Shown here piece after piece: positions 52,425 through 64,000 of a stretch of 64,000 nucleotides of DNA. The DNA lies in contig CM012954.1 of NCBI GenBank assembly GCA_000181795.3, positions 17,084,843 through 17,148,842 of the forward strand. Direction: 5' to 3'. The position numbers were made by a program, and so were the translations under genes. Origin of the DNA: Trichinella spiralis. Taxonomy: Eukaryota; Nematoda; Enoplea; Trichinellida; Trichinellidae. Position 1 is the stretch's first letter. Every line of letters begins with the position of its first letter. Under the pieces are notes generated by a model. The model was not told where the DNA came from and made no database searches. It saw nothing but the letters and a program-made list of their open reading frames with translations.

Positions 52425-55400
52425 CAATTCTGCATTAAATCACTGGCATGCTTACACTGGATGAATGAACCCTGAAAACTGCAACAAATTGAATGCATGA
52501 AAACAACAAAGAATAATTGAAAATTGAACACAGATAGAAGAAAAAAAGAAGCAGATTTTGCCGATTAGATTGAAATTTAAATTTCTATACGCTATTAATT
52601 GAACGGTCGCGGTCAATTTTCGAAACACAACTAATCAAGATGATCCAAGTTTGGTTTGTTTTGGCAAGCGAAAGTGAAAAGCACACGAGACCAACAAGTA
52701 ATATTTGGAGCCTCTTGCGACGCCTCCAGGTGAGAGAGATGTGAATAAGCAAAAAGAACAAGGATAAGCTCGAGGCAAGGGAAAAATATTTCAGACCTAT
52801 TTTTCTTGGTTCAATCGATTGAAACCGCACGATGGTAGTAGTACATATACGTGTGTATGTGTATGCGTGTGCAGTGATTCTTCGGTCGAATAGGAAAAAA
52901 GTAAGGAAAAGAGAGTTGGCAATGACAATCATATCAGGTCGATAAAAAGCTTTCTGGTAAAGCGCAAACTATTGGCAGGAAATGAGCGCTGAGCGGTAAG
53001 CGGACTTGAGGAGTAAAATTTCAAAAGCAACGACAAAGCGGATCAACGGACCACGGCAAACTGATCACCATGTGGTCCAATTCACACACCGGCATGGAGA
53101 AGCTTTTTCACATAGCAGGGTGTTTTTAGCACAACGCGCTACTGCACAAACCGACAGTTTCTACCAACTGATGACAACAACAACACAAATAATTCGAAAT
53201 ATCATCAACTCAATATTAATCTGCTTCTTTCCACTGCTCTTTCACTGTTTATGTGAAACTGCTACTAATGCATTTTTATATAATATGCAACAGAAAAAGA
53301 ATAATACGAATAATTAATAATTACAGATTAATTTAATTTAGAGCATCAATTCATTCAATAATCGGTCATTATTGGAATTATCAATTGAAAACAACGTTCG
53401 TTCACTGATTTGCACATTTGACACTGTTCGACAATTTCAATATATAAATATATAGATATAAGTGGTCGTGAAATACTACTTTACAAGTTAAACTTTGCCT
53501 TAAAACTTTTAATGAATATTTAAAACTCAAACATCTACTCATTGAAAAAAAATATTCTTATTAAAAAACATACAAATAAATAAAATAAACCTGCAAACGT
53601 TGGATTAAGATTATTTTGCTGTAGATGAGTTCAAATTGCCAAGTATTATTCTGTTGCAGAGAAAAGGGATAATAGAAAGCGTTGAAGTAAAAAAGCAAAA
53701 ACCTAACTAAACTTTAGTGCAATTTATACATGAAATTTAAAACAAGTGCTTCTTTCTTTTTTTCTACCACTGCTGCGACGTCAGAAAAAATCTGACCAAT
53801 CAGATAGAAAAGCGAATGTCGAGGTGAAAAAAGTTGAATAAAGCGAAATCATTGTTTCTGTCAGCGATGCAAGACTTTAAACGAAGTCATTCGGCTTCGC
53901 TAATTGCTTTTTATTGAGGAAACATCAGTCGACTTTTTCCTTATGCAAAGTCATTCAATCTTTTCCTGTCTAAGTTTGAAACTCAATTGAAAGCATATAT
54001 TTACTGTTTCCCAAAAACAGGAAAGAAATTCAATCAATATAAACAGTTAAAAGTATTATTACAATAGTATTATTCATGGTTTTTGATCAAATTTAAATTT
54101 TTTGAAAATCAAACTATACAGTATTAAAAAAATATAATTTCGAAACTTCACCCATACATATAAATACACATATATATATATATGTTGACTGTAATAAAAT
54201 AAAAACTATAATTTAATTAATAAAAAAATAGCATAATTTTAAAACAATATTATGCTTTCTTTATTCAAAGCTAAAAAACGGAAACTTTCAGGCAAATTAT
54301 TGAAAATAGATTTCATTGAACATAACTATCTCCATTTGATATCTTTTTATAATGCAAAATATTTCAAAACTGCTGGTTCTATATTGTAAAGATTGAGTAA
54401 AAATTATGCTTCAAAAATGACATAATAAATTATTTTTCATAACTCTAAAGCATACATTAATTGTCTTGCAAATAAAAATGTTAAATCTTAATGAAAAACA
54501 GTTTTAGCTAAATTTTAAAATTACTGTAATACAACTCGATTCAAATATGCGCAAAATAGTTCAATATTTGCTAATAAGAAAATTTTGATTTCAACCAAAG
54601 TACGCGTAAAATACATTATAAATTTTAAAGTGCGTACGTGAAATTTTAAAATGTAACAACTTAAATTTTCAAAACTAAAAGCTCTGAATTTAAATAAACT
54701 ATTCATAAAAAAGCTTCTTCAAAACTGAAATGAGACGCTTCATGAATGTTTTGAATTACTATGAACATAATAATGAACAATTTTTAAAAATCTACTTACA
54801 ATTTTATCAACATTTATGTCCATTAAACAGAATTAAACTACATGATACAAATGAAAAATAAAAAGCCATGCAAATTTCATTAAATAAATACATATATAAA
54901 TCTCTCAAATCAAATCAAATTGATTTTAATCGTAAATCTTTTTTCTGAATACAAACACAATTGCTGAAATTGTATTTTAATGAATTGTATTCAATGTTAA
55001 TCAATTTATTGTTCTTTAAAAAACATTACTTTTGCTGCAAAACTGAAAATAACTGCTGTAAATAAATAATTAAATACATAAATATTTAAAATAAGTCATA
55101 TTGTAAAATCCCCTTCCATCTTTTTATTTTTAAATGAATAAATCGTATTCAACGATCAATTCAAGAAAGAGTACATTCAAGAAAGCTGGAAAACTACCAA
55201 GAAAGACTGTTAATTTGCAAATTGAAAAATATCAAAAGCATAAATTTTTATCAACAATTGGAATAAACTTTCATCAAACAACTGCTACTGTTAATTTTTC
55301 ATAAGTTTAACTGGATTCTACATAACAAATTGCGGAGCCATATGTTTGAAATGAAAAAGCGCAGCTTTATTGTATTCATATTTCGACATTTATTTGCATA

Positions 55401-58032
55401 TTCTCTTTGTAAAAATTGAACTGCTCAATAAATTTACATAAATACTGCAAACAATCATATATAAAACAAATCCATTATTGGTGATTGTTAAAACTGCCTA
55501 AAATAATAAATCTTACAACAACATTTACAAATAATCTAATCAAATCAAATAAAACAAATTATTAAAATCTCTTATTCAAAGAGCAAAGTACTTTTTTTAT
55601 CCATGGTTTACTTTGCTCATAGATAGATGGGTAGATCATGGCGATGATTAGCTTATGAATGAAATTTAAAGTTAATCAGCTTTTCGTAGGCTATCCAAAG
55701 ATGAAATCAATATGATCATTCTCAATGAAACAGTGCTATTTGAAGTGAGCTATTGAAAATATTACTTCCTTATTCACTGTCATAAAATGAGCTCAAAATG
55801 AGTCTGTGAGATGTATATATGAAGTCTTCGTATGAAAACAACAGCAGTTTGAGATAAATAAAAAATTAGCAAAATGAAATAAACAGTGCCAGCTTTCAAA
55901 GAACTTTCCAAACCAAGCCAAGCATGGCTGATCTGAACTTCAGCATTATGTTAAATTGCATTTTCTGATCAATTTTTCCATGGTAAAAATTCGACAAAAA
56001 TTAGTAATTCTGCCAATCGTGAATGTCACACAGGCAACAACGAGTTCCGCATTGGAATTGAAATGGCAATAACACTGTTTATTGTACATCTATCTGCCTG
56101 TCTGTCCATTTGTCTTGTCTAATGCACTTTTTACACTAATATAAATTAAAATAATTAAAAAACAAACATTTTTATACAAAATTACAAAAAATAATAATAA
56201 CAGACAAATGTTGAACTATTAAATGTGATTTTGGAATTGGCATTTCACTAATCACATTAGATATACCGCAGTTGGAACACTTGCGCTGCTGAGAAAGTTT
56301 AACACTGTTGGGACATTTTCCAAACTTGAACTTTTGCAAATCGTTTCATCAATAAATTACCCCACTGCAAGGACAAAATTTCCACCATTCACAAATCTCT
56401 ACTGTGATTATATTTGCTTTTCGTTTCTTCGCTTAAAGCGTAATTAGAAAATGGAAGTATGATTAAGATTTATTAAATTCCAGCAGCTTAAAGAAAACTT
56501 GATGACCATTTGCAGTCAAGGCAATAGTCAGAAAAATTGGGATCAATTTTACTGCCCCAAATGAACTTCTACAAGAAATTCCTTGCTAAATATTCAATAC
56601 AATCATCAAAGTAGTAGATTTAATGTCATGTTTAAAAATTCAAAATTTCAATAGCTTCAATTGAATCTATTAGAATATAAAACCGCCTTGCGTTGTGCTT
56701 GTGCTTTCATTAAATTCATTAGCTAATAAATACAACTTCGGTATGATTGTATTCTATTACAGTTAAATAATGATATAGAAAAGTAATAAATTAACTAACT
56801 TACAATACACTATTTAAGAAACCTTATCAAATATGAAAACACTTCCACTAGCACATGTAACAGTGGAAGAAAATATAATGATAACGTTGATAAGAATGGA
56901 TAAAGCGACAGCTAATCACTTAATCCATTTAACTTTAGCATAATTTTAAAACAACTACATTAATTGCATGAAATGGAATTTTATACAGAAATCTTCACTT
57001 TCATGTATATAACTTACACGATCCATACTTGCAAAAATAAATACGAATATTTACACAAAATTGGACATCAAAAAACCAATCAAGGCATCAAAATAAAAAT
57101 GAGAAAAACAACTTATTATTGCAAATTATATAATTCTATGAAATAACACTTAACACGCAAAAAACAATTGCTTTGAAGCCATGATATTTTTTTCTTGATG
57201 TGAAATTTTTGACAAACAACTTTTGCAACAGTTTTATTAAATTTCGCCTATAGCAATGCTTAATCGATGCTTCACTGTATTTCAGATAAAACTGGTAAAT
57301 TTTAAAATACTTGACTTTCATTGTACTGTAAGCGGTAAATCTTAACACAATTAAAAAAAACATATTTAAATTTCTTAAGCATAATTTTACAATAATAACA
57401 CCTCTTTTATGACGGAATACGTATTTTGAAATTTATTTGAAAACTTATTTGATTGTAACAACATCGTAAATTAAAAAAAACACTAGTATAATGAACAAAA
57501 ATTACAATTCGAAGAAATTTTCTTTGAGTTTTTAACTTTACATATTATATTATGTGGAAATAAATATCCCCATGTTGATATTTGAATATGGAAAAAAGAA
57601 ACTGCATATTTTGATAAATTTAGTTCGTCAATTGAAATAATGCAGTAAGAGTGATGTAAGTAAGCAGTAAGGCACTTTCATTCTATTCGCACAAAATTGT
57701 AGGTGAAAATTAAGATTCGCATCAATATTTACAGACCAAATTACTTCAAGTTAAGTTAATTTTATTCAGTAATTTTCCAATTTACGTCTTCTCAAATGTG
57801 AAATGTAAAAATAGACGTGTATATTTTAAATTTCAGAATGTGTCACTGTTTATGTAAAAATAAATAATACAAAAATTACAAAATATTTCAAAATAAAAAA
57901 AACAATTAATTTATATATTTTGAAAGTATGTTTTAAAACTGATAATTGTTTCAAGTTAAGTTTTTTTAAGTTTGAATTTTTGTACAAAACAACATAATGT
58001 TTAGAAAATAAATAAATAAATGAATAATTTAC
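52425..58032. other. AT-rich region upstream of PKC, possible long leader intron
   Basis: A clear acceptor (TTTAATGCAG) ends at 52436, just before the PKC start codon on the minus strand, so PKC has at least one exon further upstream and this stretch may be an intron. The part from 52.6 to 53.1 kb is less AT-rich. Near 53777-53800 a GACGTCAG (CRE-like) and a CCAAT element lie 12 bases apart and could mark an internal promoter. No coding gene is recognised. Confidence 0.45.
54169..54185. repeat. Short (AT)n tract
   Basis: Simple alternating repeat in the AT-rich region upstream of PKC. Confidence 0.8.
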
Positions 58033-58296
58033 CATATTGAAGTGGGAAGAGATGCTGATTTGAAGTTTGAAAATAGACAAGAAGTGAGGATGAAGATTCT
58101 TTGGAACATGACGGTTTGACAGTTTCTATCCAGTGTAAACTGACGACAACGACTGGTAAAACGTTTAGTGGAAGCTTGAACAAAGCAGAGCAGTATTGAC
58201 AGAACACCCCTTTCCACAACAGCAACTGGCAACCAAGCAAAAGGCCGTGCTGTTTGTTTAGCAATAGAACGTCGTGTATGATGATCGTTCCACAAA
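58033..58296 (-). other. Candidate upstream exon of the PKC gene
   Basis: A 264-base minus-strand segment of balanced composition stands out in a 11-kb AT-rich desert. It is bounded by a good acceptor (CTATTTTCAG) and a donor (ATG followed by GTAAAT). Two of its three frames are open throughout. One of them ends in phase 1 and, if spliced to the acceptor at 52436, continues directly into the PKC frame. The acceptor-side phase also fits an upstream open segment ending at a GTAATT donor near 58347. It could be a coding N-terminal extension, an untranslated leader exon, or part of another gene. The translation resembles nothing I know. Confidence 0.4.
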
Positions 58297-61200
58297 CTGA
58301 AAATAGACGAAGCATTCAGTGATATTCAGTTATCATATTCAAATTACCTCCAACAAAATTAGCATCCCTTTCAACAAGATTATCCAGAAAAAATTATAAC
58401 AATAAAAACAACGAAACAAAAAATAATAATCATGATTCATCCCACTTGTCATGTGACTTTTTCATCTAGTCTAGTTAGTCATCGTCACTGTTGCAAAAAT
58501 ACTAGCTGTCTGGACAACATTTCAAATCATGCAGCGTAACATTACCAACACGCACACATACAATTTATTAAACTATGCCAAACATCACTTTTTGCCGAAT
58601 TCCATTAAACAACGTTTAGCACGTTGCTTGGTCGAATAAAATTCAACACTTTTATGTATATATATAAAAGGAAGATAGAGAAAATTTTTTTTTTGCATTT
58701 TCATGAGAAATTCTTCAATACCATCATTAAAATATGCCCATTCAACAACAATTAGAACAATAAAACAACAAACAAATTTTAATCACATGAAAAATTCACC
58801 TGACAAGCAATTGAAACTATAAAACACGCATACCTCAAAGTGCTTTTCTCTAACAGTCTGTTTAGAAAAAAAGCCAAGCCTAACAAATATTTGAAAACGA
58901 CGAACGAACTATTTTAAAAATCAATATCGACATCAAAGTAAAGATCACTTACAAGTTCTTGAAATTATTAATAAAATCAATGAAAGTTTACATTTGAAAA
59001 TATTACGAGTTTATGCTTTTTTTTACATGAAATAATAAAAAGAAGTTACATCAAAGTGATATGGTCCAGGCAAAGCGTTGAAATTTTAATTAATTTCGAT
59101 AATCAAACGTCTGTTTATTATTAAATTCAACAATCCAATTCAATTCACTTAATATTTTGATTAATGAAAAATATTTAGACCAATAGCAAATCGTTATCTT
59201 GTTTATTATGACAAGCAGGGAATAAATAACTGTTCCTGCAAAATGAGCGTCCATTGTTAAACATCTTCATCTGCTTTAAACTAATACAAAAACTGAACGA
59301 AAATACTAAAATAACAAAATAACATTTATTTAATACAACTGGTAATAGATTGAAACAACAAATTGCATTTTCACATGTAATATGAATTTATCATAGAATA
59401 ATTATTTATAATTATGACAAATGAATGACAAAATAAACATAGACAATTGTATGAAAAAATTTTCAAACAACTTACCAATTCATATACATCACAGAATTAC
59501 AATTTTTCATCAGTGTACACAATGCCATGCGAATAGTGACAAGCGAGCGTGCAGTGAAAATTTAAATTTTTTATCAAAAGTGAAAATCAAGAACAATTTA
59601 CATTATTATTGTCGTAAAGTGCAACAAGAGTAAAATTTTGTTTGTTTCGAGAAATGATTATTCAAAAAAAAACTTTAAAAGTCACAAAAAGAAAATAAAT
59701 GATTTGTTAAGGTTTTGTGACAAAAAATTGCTCAGTCAACTCATTATAATGCTTCTGTTAAATCGCAATTGAATGTTTGCTTGAATAGCAAAAGTTGATT
59801 AAAAAAATAGCAGAGCATAATATTCAATTTTGAAATGGAAACTTTTTTTTCCAATTTATTAGACAATCGATAAAAAAAATTTTATTTAAAAAGTATTACA
59901 AACTGAAGTAGAAAAAATGAAGTGGTAGTAACTTTAGATTGATTTCTCTTGTTTGTCAATTTAAAAATTGAAATGGTTTGCATTTTCGTATTAGTGTACG
60001 TTTTATTAAAAAGAGTAGTATAAAATTACTTTTATTATAATTATTTATTTGTTGTTATTTACAACCATATCAAAGTGACAGACATTGTCAAACAGCTGCC
60101 TTTGTTAATAAATTTCTTTGTTGGAAAAAAATTTCATTCTTTCCACTTCTAAACATCTTGCTTTTCCAAACTTTCTTAAATATCCGCATTAAAGAGCTCT
60201 TACTTCGTTGGAATAAAATAAAAATTTGTTTACGAAACTGAAAATACGTTAACACAAATTTCAAACAATGATAGTATCAATATATGCGTTAGTTTTATTA
60301 AATTCCTCAAATTCACCAAACAGCTTCCGCATATACATGATTGAAAAGAGAACTATTAAATTATGGATTAACGAATTCCAATCAATGACTCTCTTCAATT
60401 ACATTAATGCACGCTTCAATATATATATATATATATATATATTAGCATAATTATGAATAAATATATTTTTGCATATGTTTCAATAATAGATTAAACTGTA
60501 ATCAAATGGGATAAGTGAACTTTTCATCTGATTATGTTTCATTTTTAATAATTTCAATTTTTCACAGCTATAATATAATTTGAAAAAAAAGTCATAAAAT
60601 TTCCAATTGCCCCATATTTTTTTTCTTGCACAAGATGCAAAAAAATGATTTTTTGTTTTTACCAAAGAGCAATCAAAATGTCAAAAATTCTCAAAGTGAC
60701 GATCAATAGTCAATTTATACTTACAATCTTCACAATGAAAAAATAAAATTTAATATAAAAATAAAATGCATGATTAAATGGTCAAAATAAACTTGAATGT
60801 GAAAGTGCTAATTTTGCTAACTAAAAAAATAATAACGTTTTCTATTTCAATAAGGTTCAAATGATGGAGCACATCAAAGAGAAATAACCAACTTGAACTT
60901 GAAAATAATGATCATTCAAAATGTGAAATATTAATTACACAAAAGCAGTAAATATGAAATTTATTAAATATCACATTTATAATAATTTTGATATTTATAA
61001 TAATTGTGTGTGAGAGAGAGAAAAGAATAACAAAACTATTTTAAAGTAGTAGAAACAAATATGCAATAGAATAAAAAAGAATAATGCTCAAACTGTTATT
61101 GTTTGAATGAGTTTTTTTCTTTCCTTTCTCAATGAATATTCATCATTTAATAAAGAGTACCTACTTCCTATGAGCATATGATAAATCAATAATTTTCAAT

Positions 61201-64000
61201 TAAACTAAAACTGCAAAACAAAGTATAATTTGATTAAATATGAAAAAAATATCATTGCGGAAATTCATCATATAACTTTTAAATAAACAATTATGATAAA
61301 ATATAAATTTATATTCAATGAAAGTGGTGCCGTTGACATAAGCTTTTCACACAATTTGACATTGCATGAATGTTGTCAAAAAGAAGTAGAAGAAAAAAAA
61401 TTGAAAAATGAATAATAGTTTATTCAAAAAGAAAAAATTTCATAATGTTCAAATTCATATTAACATTACTTATTTCAGGAAAAAATTCAGATAATATAAA
61501 ATGATTTGCGAGATTTATTTACTGAAACTTAATAAATCGACTTCTAATTTTTCTTACTTAATCAAACAGATAATAAAATACATGCAAATACTGAATATTA
61601 TTATTTCTTTGAGAAAATTCTGCTGATTTTACAGTGCGGGAAACAACTAGTAATTGGAATGGGATTATGCAAATTTTTTCCATTATCGTAATATTTCACA
61701 TTCGGATTGTTTTCAAAATTGGATATGATAAGTCAAGTGAATTTCAATAATTCCAAATTATGAAATGAAAAGAAGAAGTTGCAATGTCAAATGCAATATC
61801 AAGCAGATTGCATCTCAAATCAAGTAGATAGTTGAATTGAATTATTTATTTTATTTATTTATTAAAAATTTAGCATTTTTTCAGCTTGAAGAAGAAGAGA
61901 TGCTTGTTCAACGATTTGTAGTTTCATTGTCAGTTGAAAGATTTAGCACGACACGTCATCAATTTCAGTTTATTTGATGATCAACAATAGAAAATAAAGA
62001 AAACAACAATCAACAAGAAGGAAATATTACAGTAGATTTGAATAAATGGAATAAAATTGTTTACTTCTATTTATGAATACATAATATTGCAAAGTAAATT
62101 TAGAACAATTAATTTATTCAAAAAAGAAAAATTGAAACTTTTGCATTAGCAAAGAAATGCAAATTTTCTTGATTTAATTCATTTGATAAAATCATCATCA
62201 TTTCAAGATTTTCAGCATGCAATAGTCGACGGACAACTGCTAATAACTCGTTTAATTTTTCAAATAGCAGACAGATAAAAAGACAAAAGTTGAAAATAAA
62301 TACTAATAAAAAAATAGGCGAAATAAAAATCAACATCTGTGCGTTGGAATTTGCAGTAGTAAAAAATTATTATTTAAAATTAAGTCGTCAAAAAGAGCAG
62401 TATATAGTTATTAGCAGCTTTAATAAATTAAAATGAAACAAGAATTTAAAAGAAATTACGTCTGAAAAAATTATTTTACTTCACCAAATGTTCGTCGTGA
62501 TCAAGTATAAATTGGAAAATCAAAAAAAAAGAACACAAAAAAAAGAGATTGAGCAAGAAATTTAAATTTTATTTTATTTTTAAATAGCCAAACGTAATTT
62601 ATGTGCAGCAGTTTATTTATTGATTTCAATTGTGAACAAAATAGCCAGGATGCAGATTTGAAGTTTTCAAAGTTTCAAGTTCAAAAGGTCATCTCCGCCT
62701 ATCCATCCGTATAAATAAATTAATAAATAAACAAAATGCATAATAAAAAGAACAAACAATTATTTTCAATAGATATATTTTTTACTCGACAGTTCACAGA
62801 AAACAATTTAAATATTTGAAAAAGTATTCTGCTGACGATTGCAAACAGAACAGCCGCGCATCTATCCAGATCCACTGCAACGTCAAACAATTATTACAAT
62901 TTACAACAATTAATATATTCATTCATAAATAAGAGTTCAATTATCATTCGCAACTGATTGTTTAAATTATGAAAAAATTTTAAATTTTCAAACTATTCCA
63001 AGTATGATTTTCCACACTGAAGAATCATTGTGAATTATAACATTTTCAAAAAAAACTCAAACAAACCTGTAGAAAATATTTTAATAAATACATTTTGAAA
63101 AATATGGATATATAGTTATTTTTGTTTCTTTATAAATAATGCTGATTTATTTGCCAATAAATTTGAATAGGTCTGTATAAAATCAAACTTCGTATTGTAT
63201 ATCTGAAGAGTAAGAAACAATTTGGGGAAATGTTTTGTTTTCAACATATTTCCTCATTTTTTTCTTGAAAAGTGAAAAAAGTAATTTTATTCAATAGCAA
63301 AACAAACATTAATTTATTACTGGAATAAATGAGAATATGCATGTTTGAAATTTGCTCTAATACTCCCACGTTGACATTGTTGTTGATTTGCAATAAATGA
63401 TGCGGATGGATGGGTGCAACAAAAATGACAAGTTTAAAATTTTAATTAAAAATGACGCGATTTCATTAATGCTGCAGCAGCAATAGCAGAAGCAGAACTA
63501 AGAACAACAACAACAACAACATTTCAAGCATGGTCTGCTTCTTGGTGTCAATTTATTGTCAAACACTGCGGCACGTGTTTGCAAATAGTTTAATAAATTT
63601 ACAATAATGGTGCAATGTCAATTGCTGCTCGATGACGCAAATGCAAATGATGTGCATGCAAGCACATTATATGTCCAGCCGGTTGATGATAGAATTTTTC
63701 TATTTTCTCTCTTTTTATACAAGAGAAACATTCAAAATATTAATTTTTTCTTATGACGTTTGATGACGCAATTTAGAATAAAAATATCTATATACATGTA
63801 AATTTCCAAATGTATAGAATATATCATGTGCTTGAAATTGAATGAATGATTCGAAACTTTTTTTTGGAAATTAACATAAACAAATGAGAAGATGAAAAGT
63901 TTAAAATAATGATATAATTTTATATAAAGATGGAAAAAAGATGAATTGCAGATGTGAGTTTTTGAAAAATTCTTAATTGGTGCAGTTTTCAAATTAACCA
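58297..64000. other. AT-rich region with no recognised gene
   Basis: No frame with known motifs and no splice-linked set of exons is seen, apart from a possible short exon before 58348 on the minus strand. An (AT)n microsatellite lies at 60419-60443 and a short AACAAC run at 63505-63521. It may be intergenic or a long intron of a gene that starts beyond the window. Confidence 0.5.
60419..60443. repeat. (AT)n microsatellite
   Basis: About twelve AT units in otherwise featureless AT-rich DNA. Confidence 0.9.

Overview
The window is eukaryotic. It is AT-rich, its genes are split by many short GT-AG introns (mostly about 45-200 bases) with T-rich acceptors ending in CAG or TAG, and all recognisable products are animal proteins. 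A small compact invertebrate genome fits best. An intact DNMT3 gene together with SCAND3/ZBED-like hAT and piggyBac debris suggests a clade I nematode such as Trichinella, since Caenorhabditis has no DNMT3. This identification is inference; no rRNA or mitochondrial marker is present to settle it.

Layout. From 1 to about 13 kb there is no convincing host gene. This part holds GC-rich repeat fragments (1-211 and about 1600-1760), a diverged tandem duplication with a unit near 1.9 kb (4.4-8.2 kb), a decayed piggyBac transposase (8.5-9.4 kb, minus) and a 621-base piggyBac-type element with TTAA ends that keeps only the transposase cysteine-rich tail (11.16-11.78 kb). From 13.9 to 20.7 kb, three minus-strand genes follow: an unrecognised 326-residue protein, UBA3 (NEDD8-activating E1 catalytic subunit) and mitochondrial tyrosyl-tRNA synthetase (YARS2). 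REXO4 (21.5-22.7 kb, plus) meets CNBP (22.9-23.6 kb, minus, with a leader exon near 24.1 kb) tail to tail.

From 27.5 to 33.6 kb lies a complete 18-exon DNMT3 gene (PWWP, ADD, catalytic domain). It is followed by a hAT transposase fossil (34.6-35.0 kb), the nucleotide-sugar transporter SLC35B4 (35.9-37.5 kb), a small unrecognised minus-strand gene (37.8-38.4 kb) and a small heat shock protein (38.9-39.7 kb). The minus strand then carries the DNA-protein crosslink protease SPRTN (39.8-41.1 kb), ITPK1 (41.6-44.4 kb), the 3' end of an unrecognised single-pass membrane protein (45.3-45.8 kb) and a novel-type protein kinase C of the delta/TPA-1 class (47.1-52.4 kb). The last 11.5 kb is AT-rich and almost empty, but holds a well-bounded candidate exon at 58.0-58.3 kb whose phase joins the PKC reading frame.

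The genes do not form one pathway. They are independent housekeeping, repair, epigenetic and signalling genes. Exon boundaries were read by eye. For the ten named genes all exon phases close into one uninterrupted frame: UBA3 427 residues, YARS2 461, REXO4 255, CNBP 179, DNMT3 652, SLC35B4 325, sHSP 178, SPRTN 376, ITPK1 430, PKC 721.
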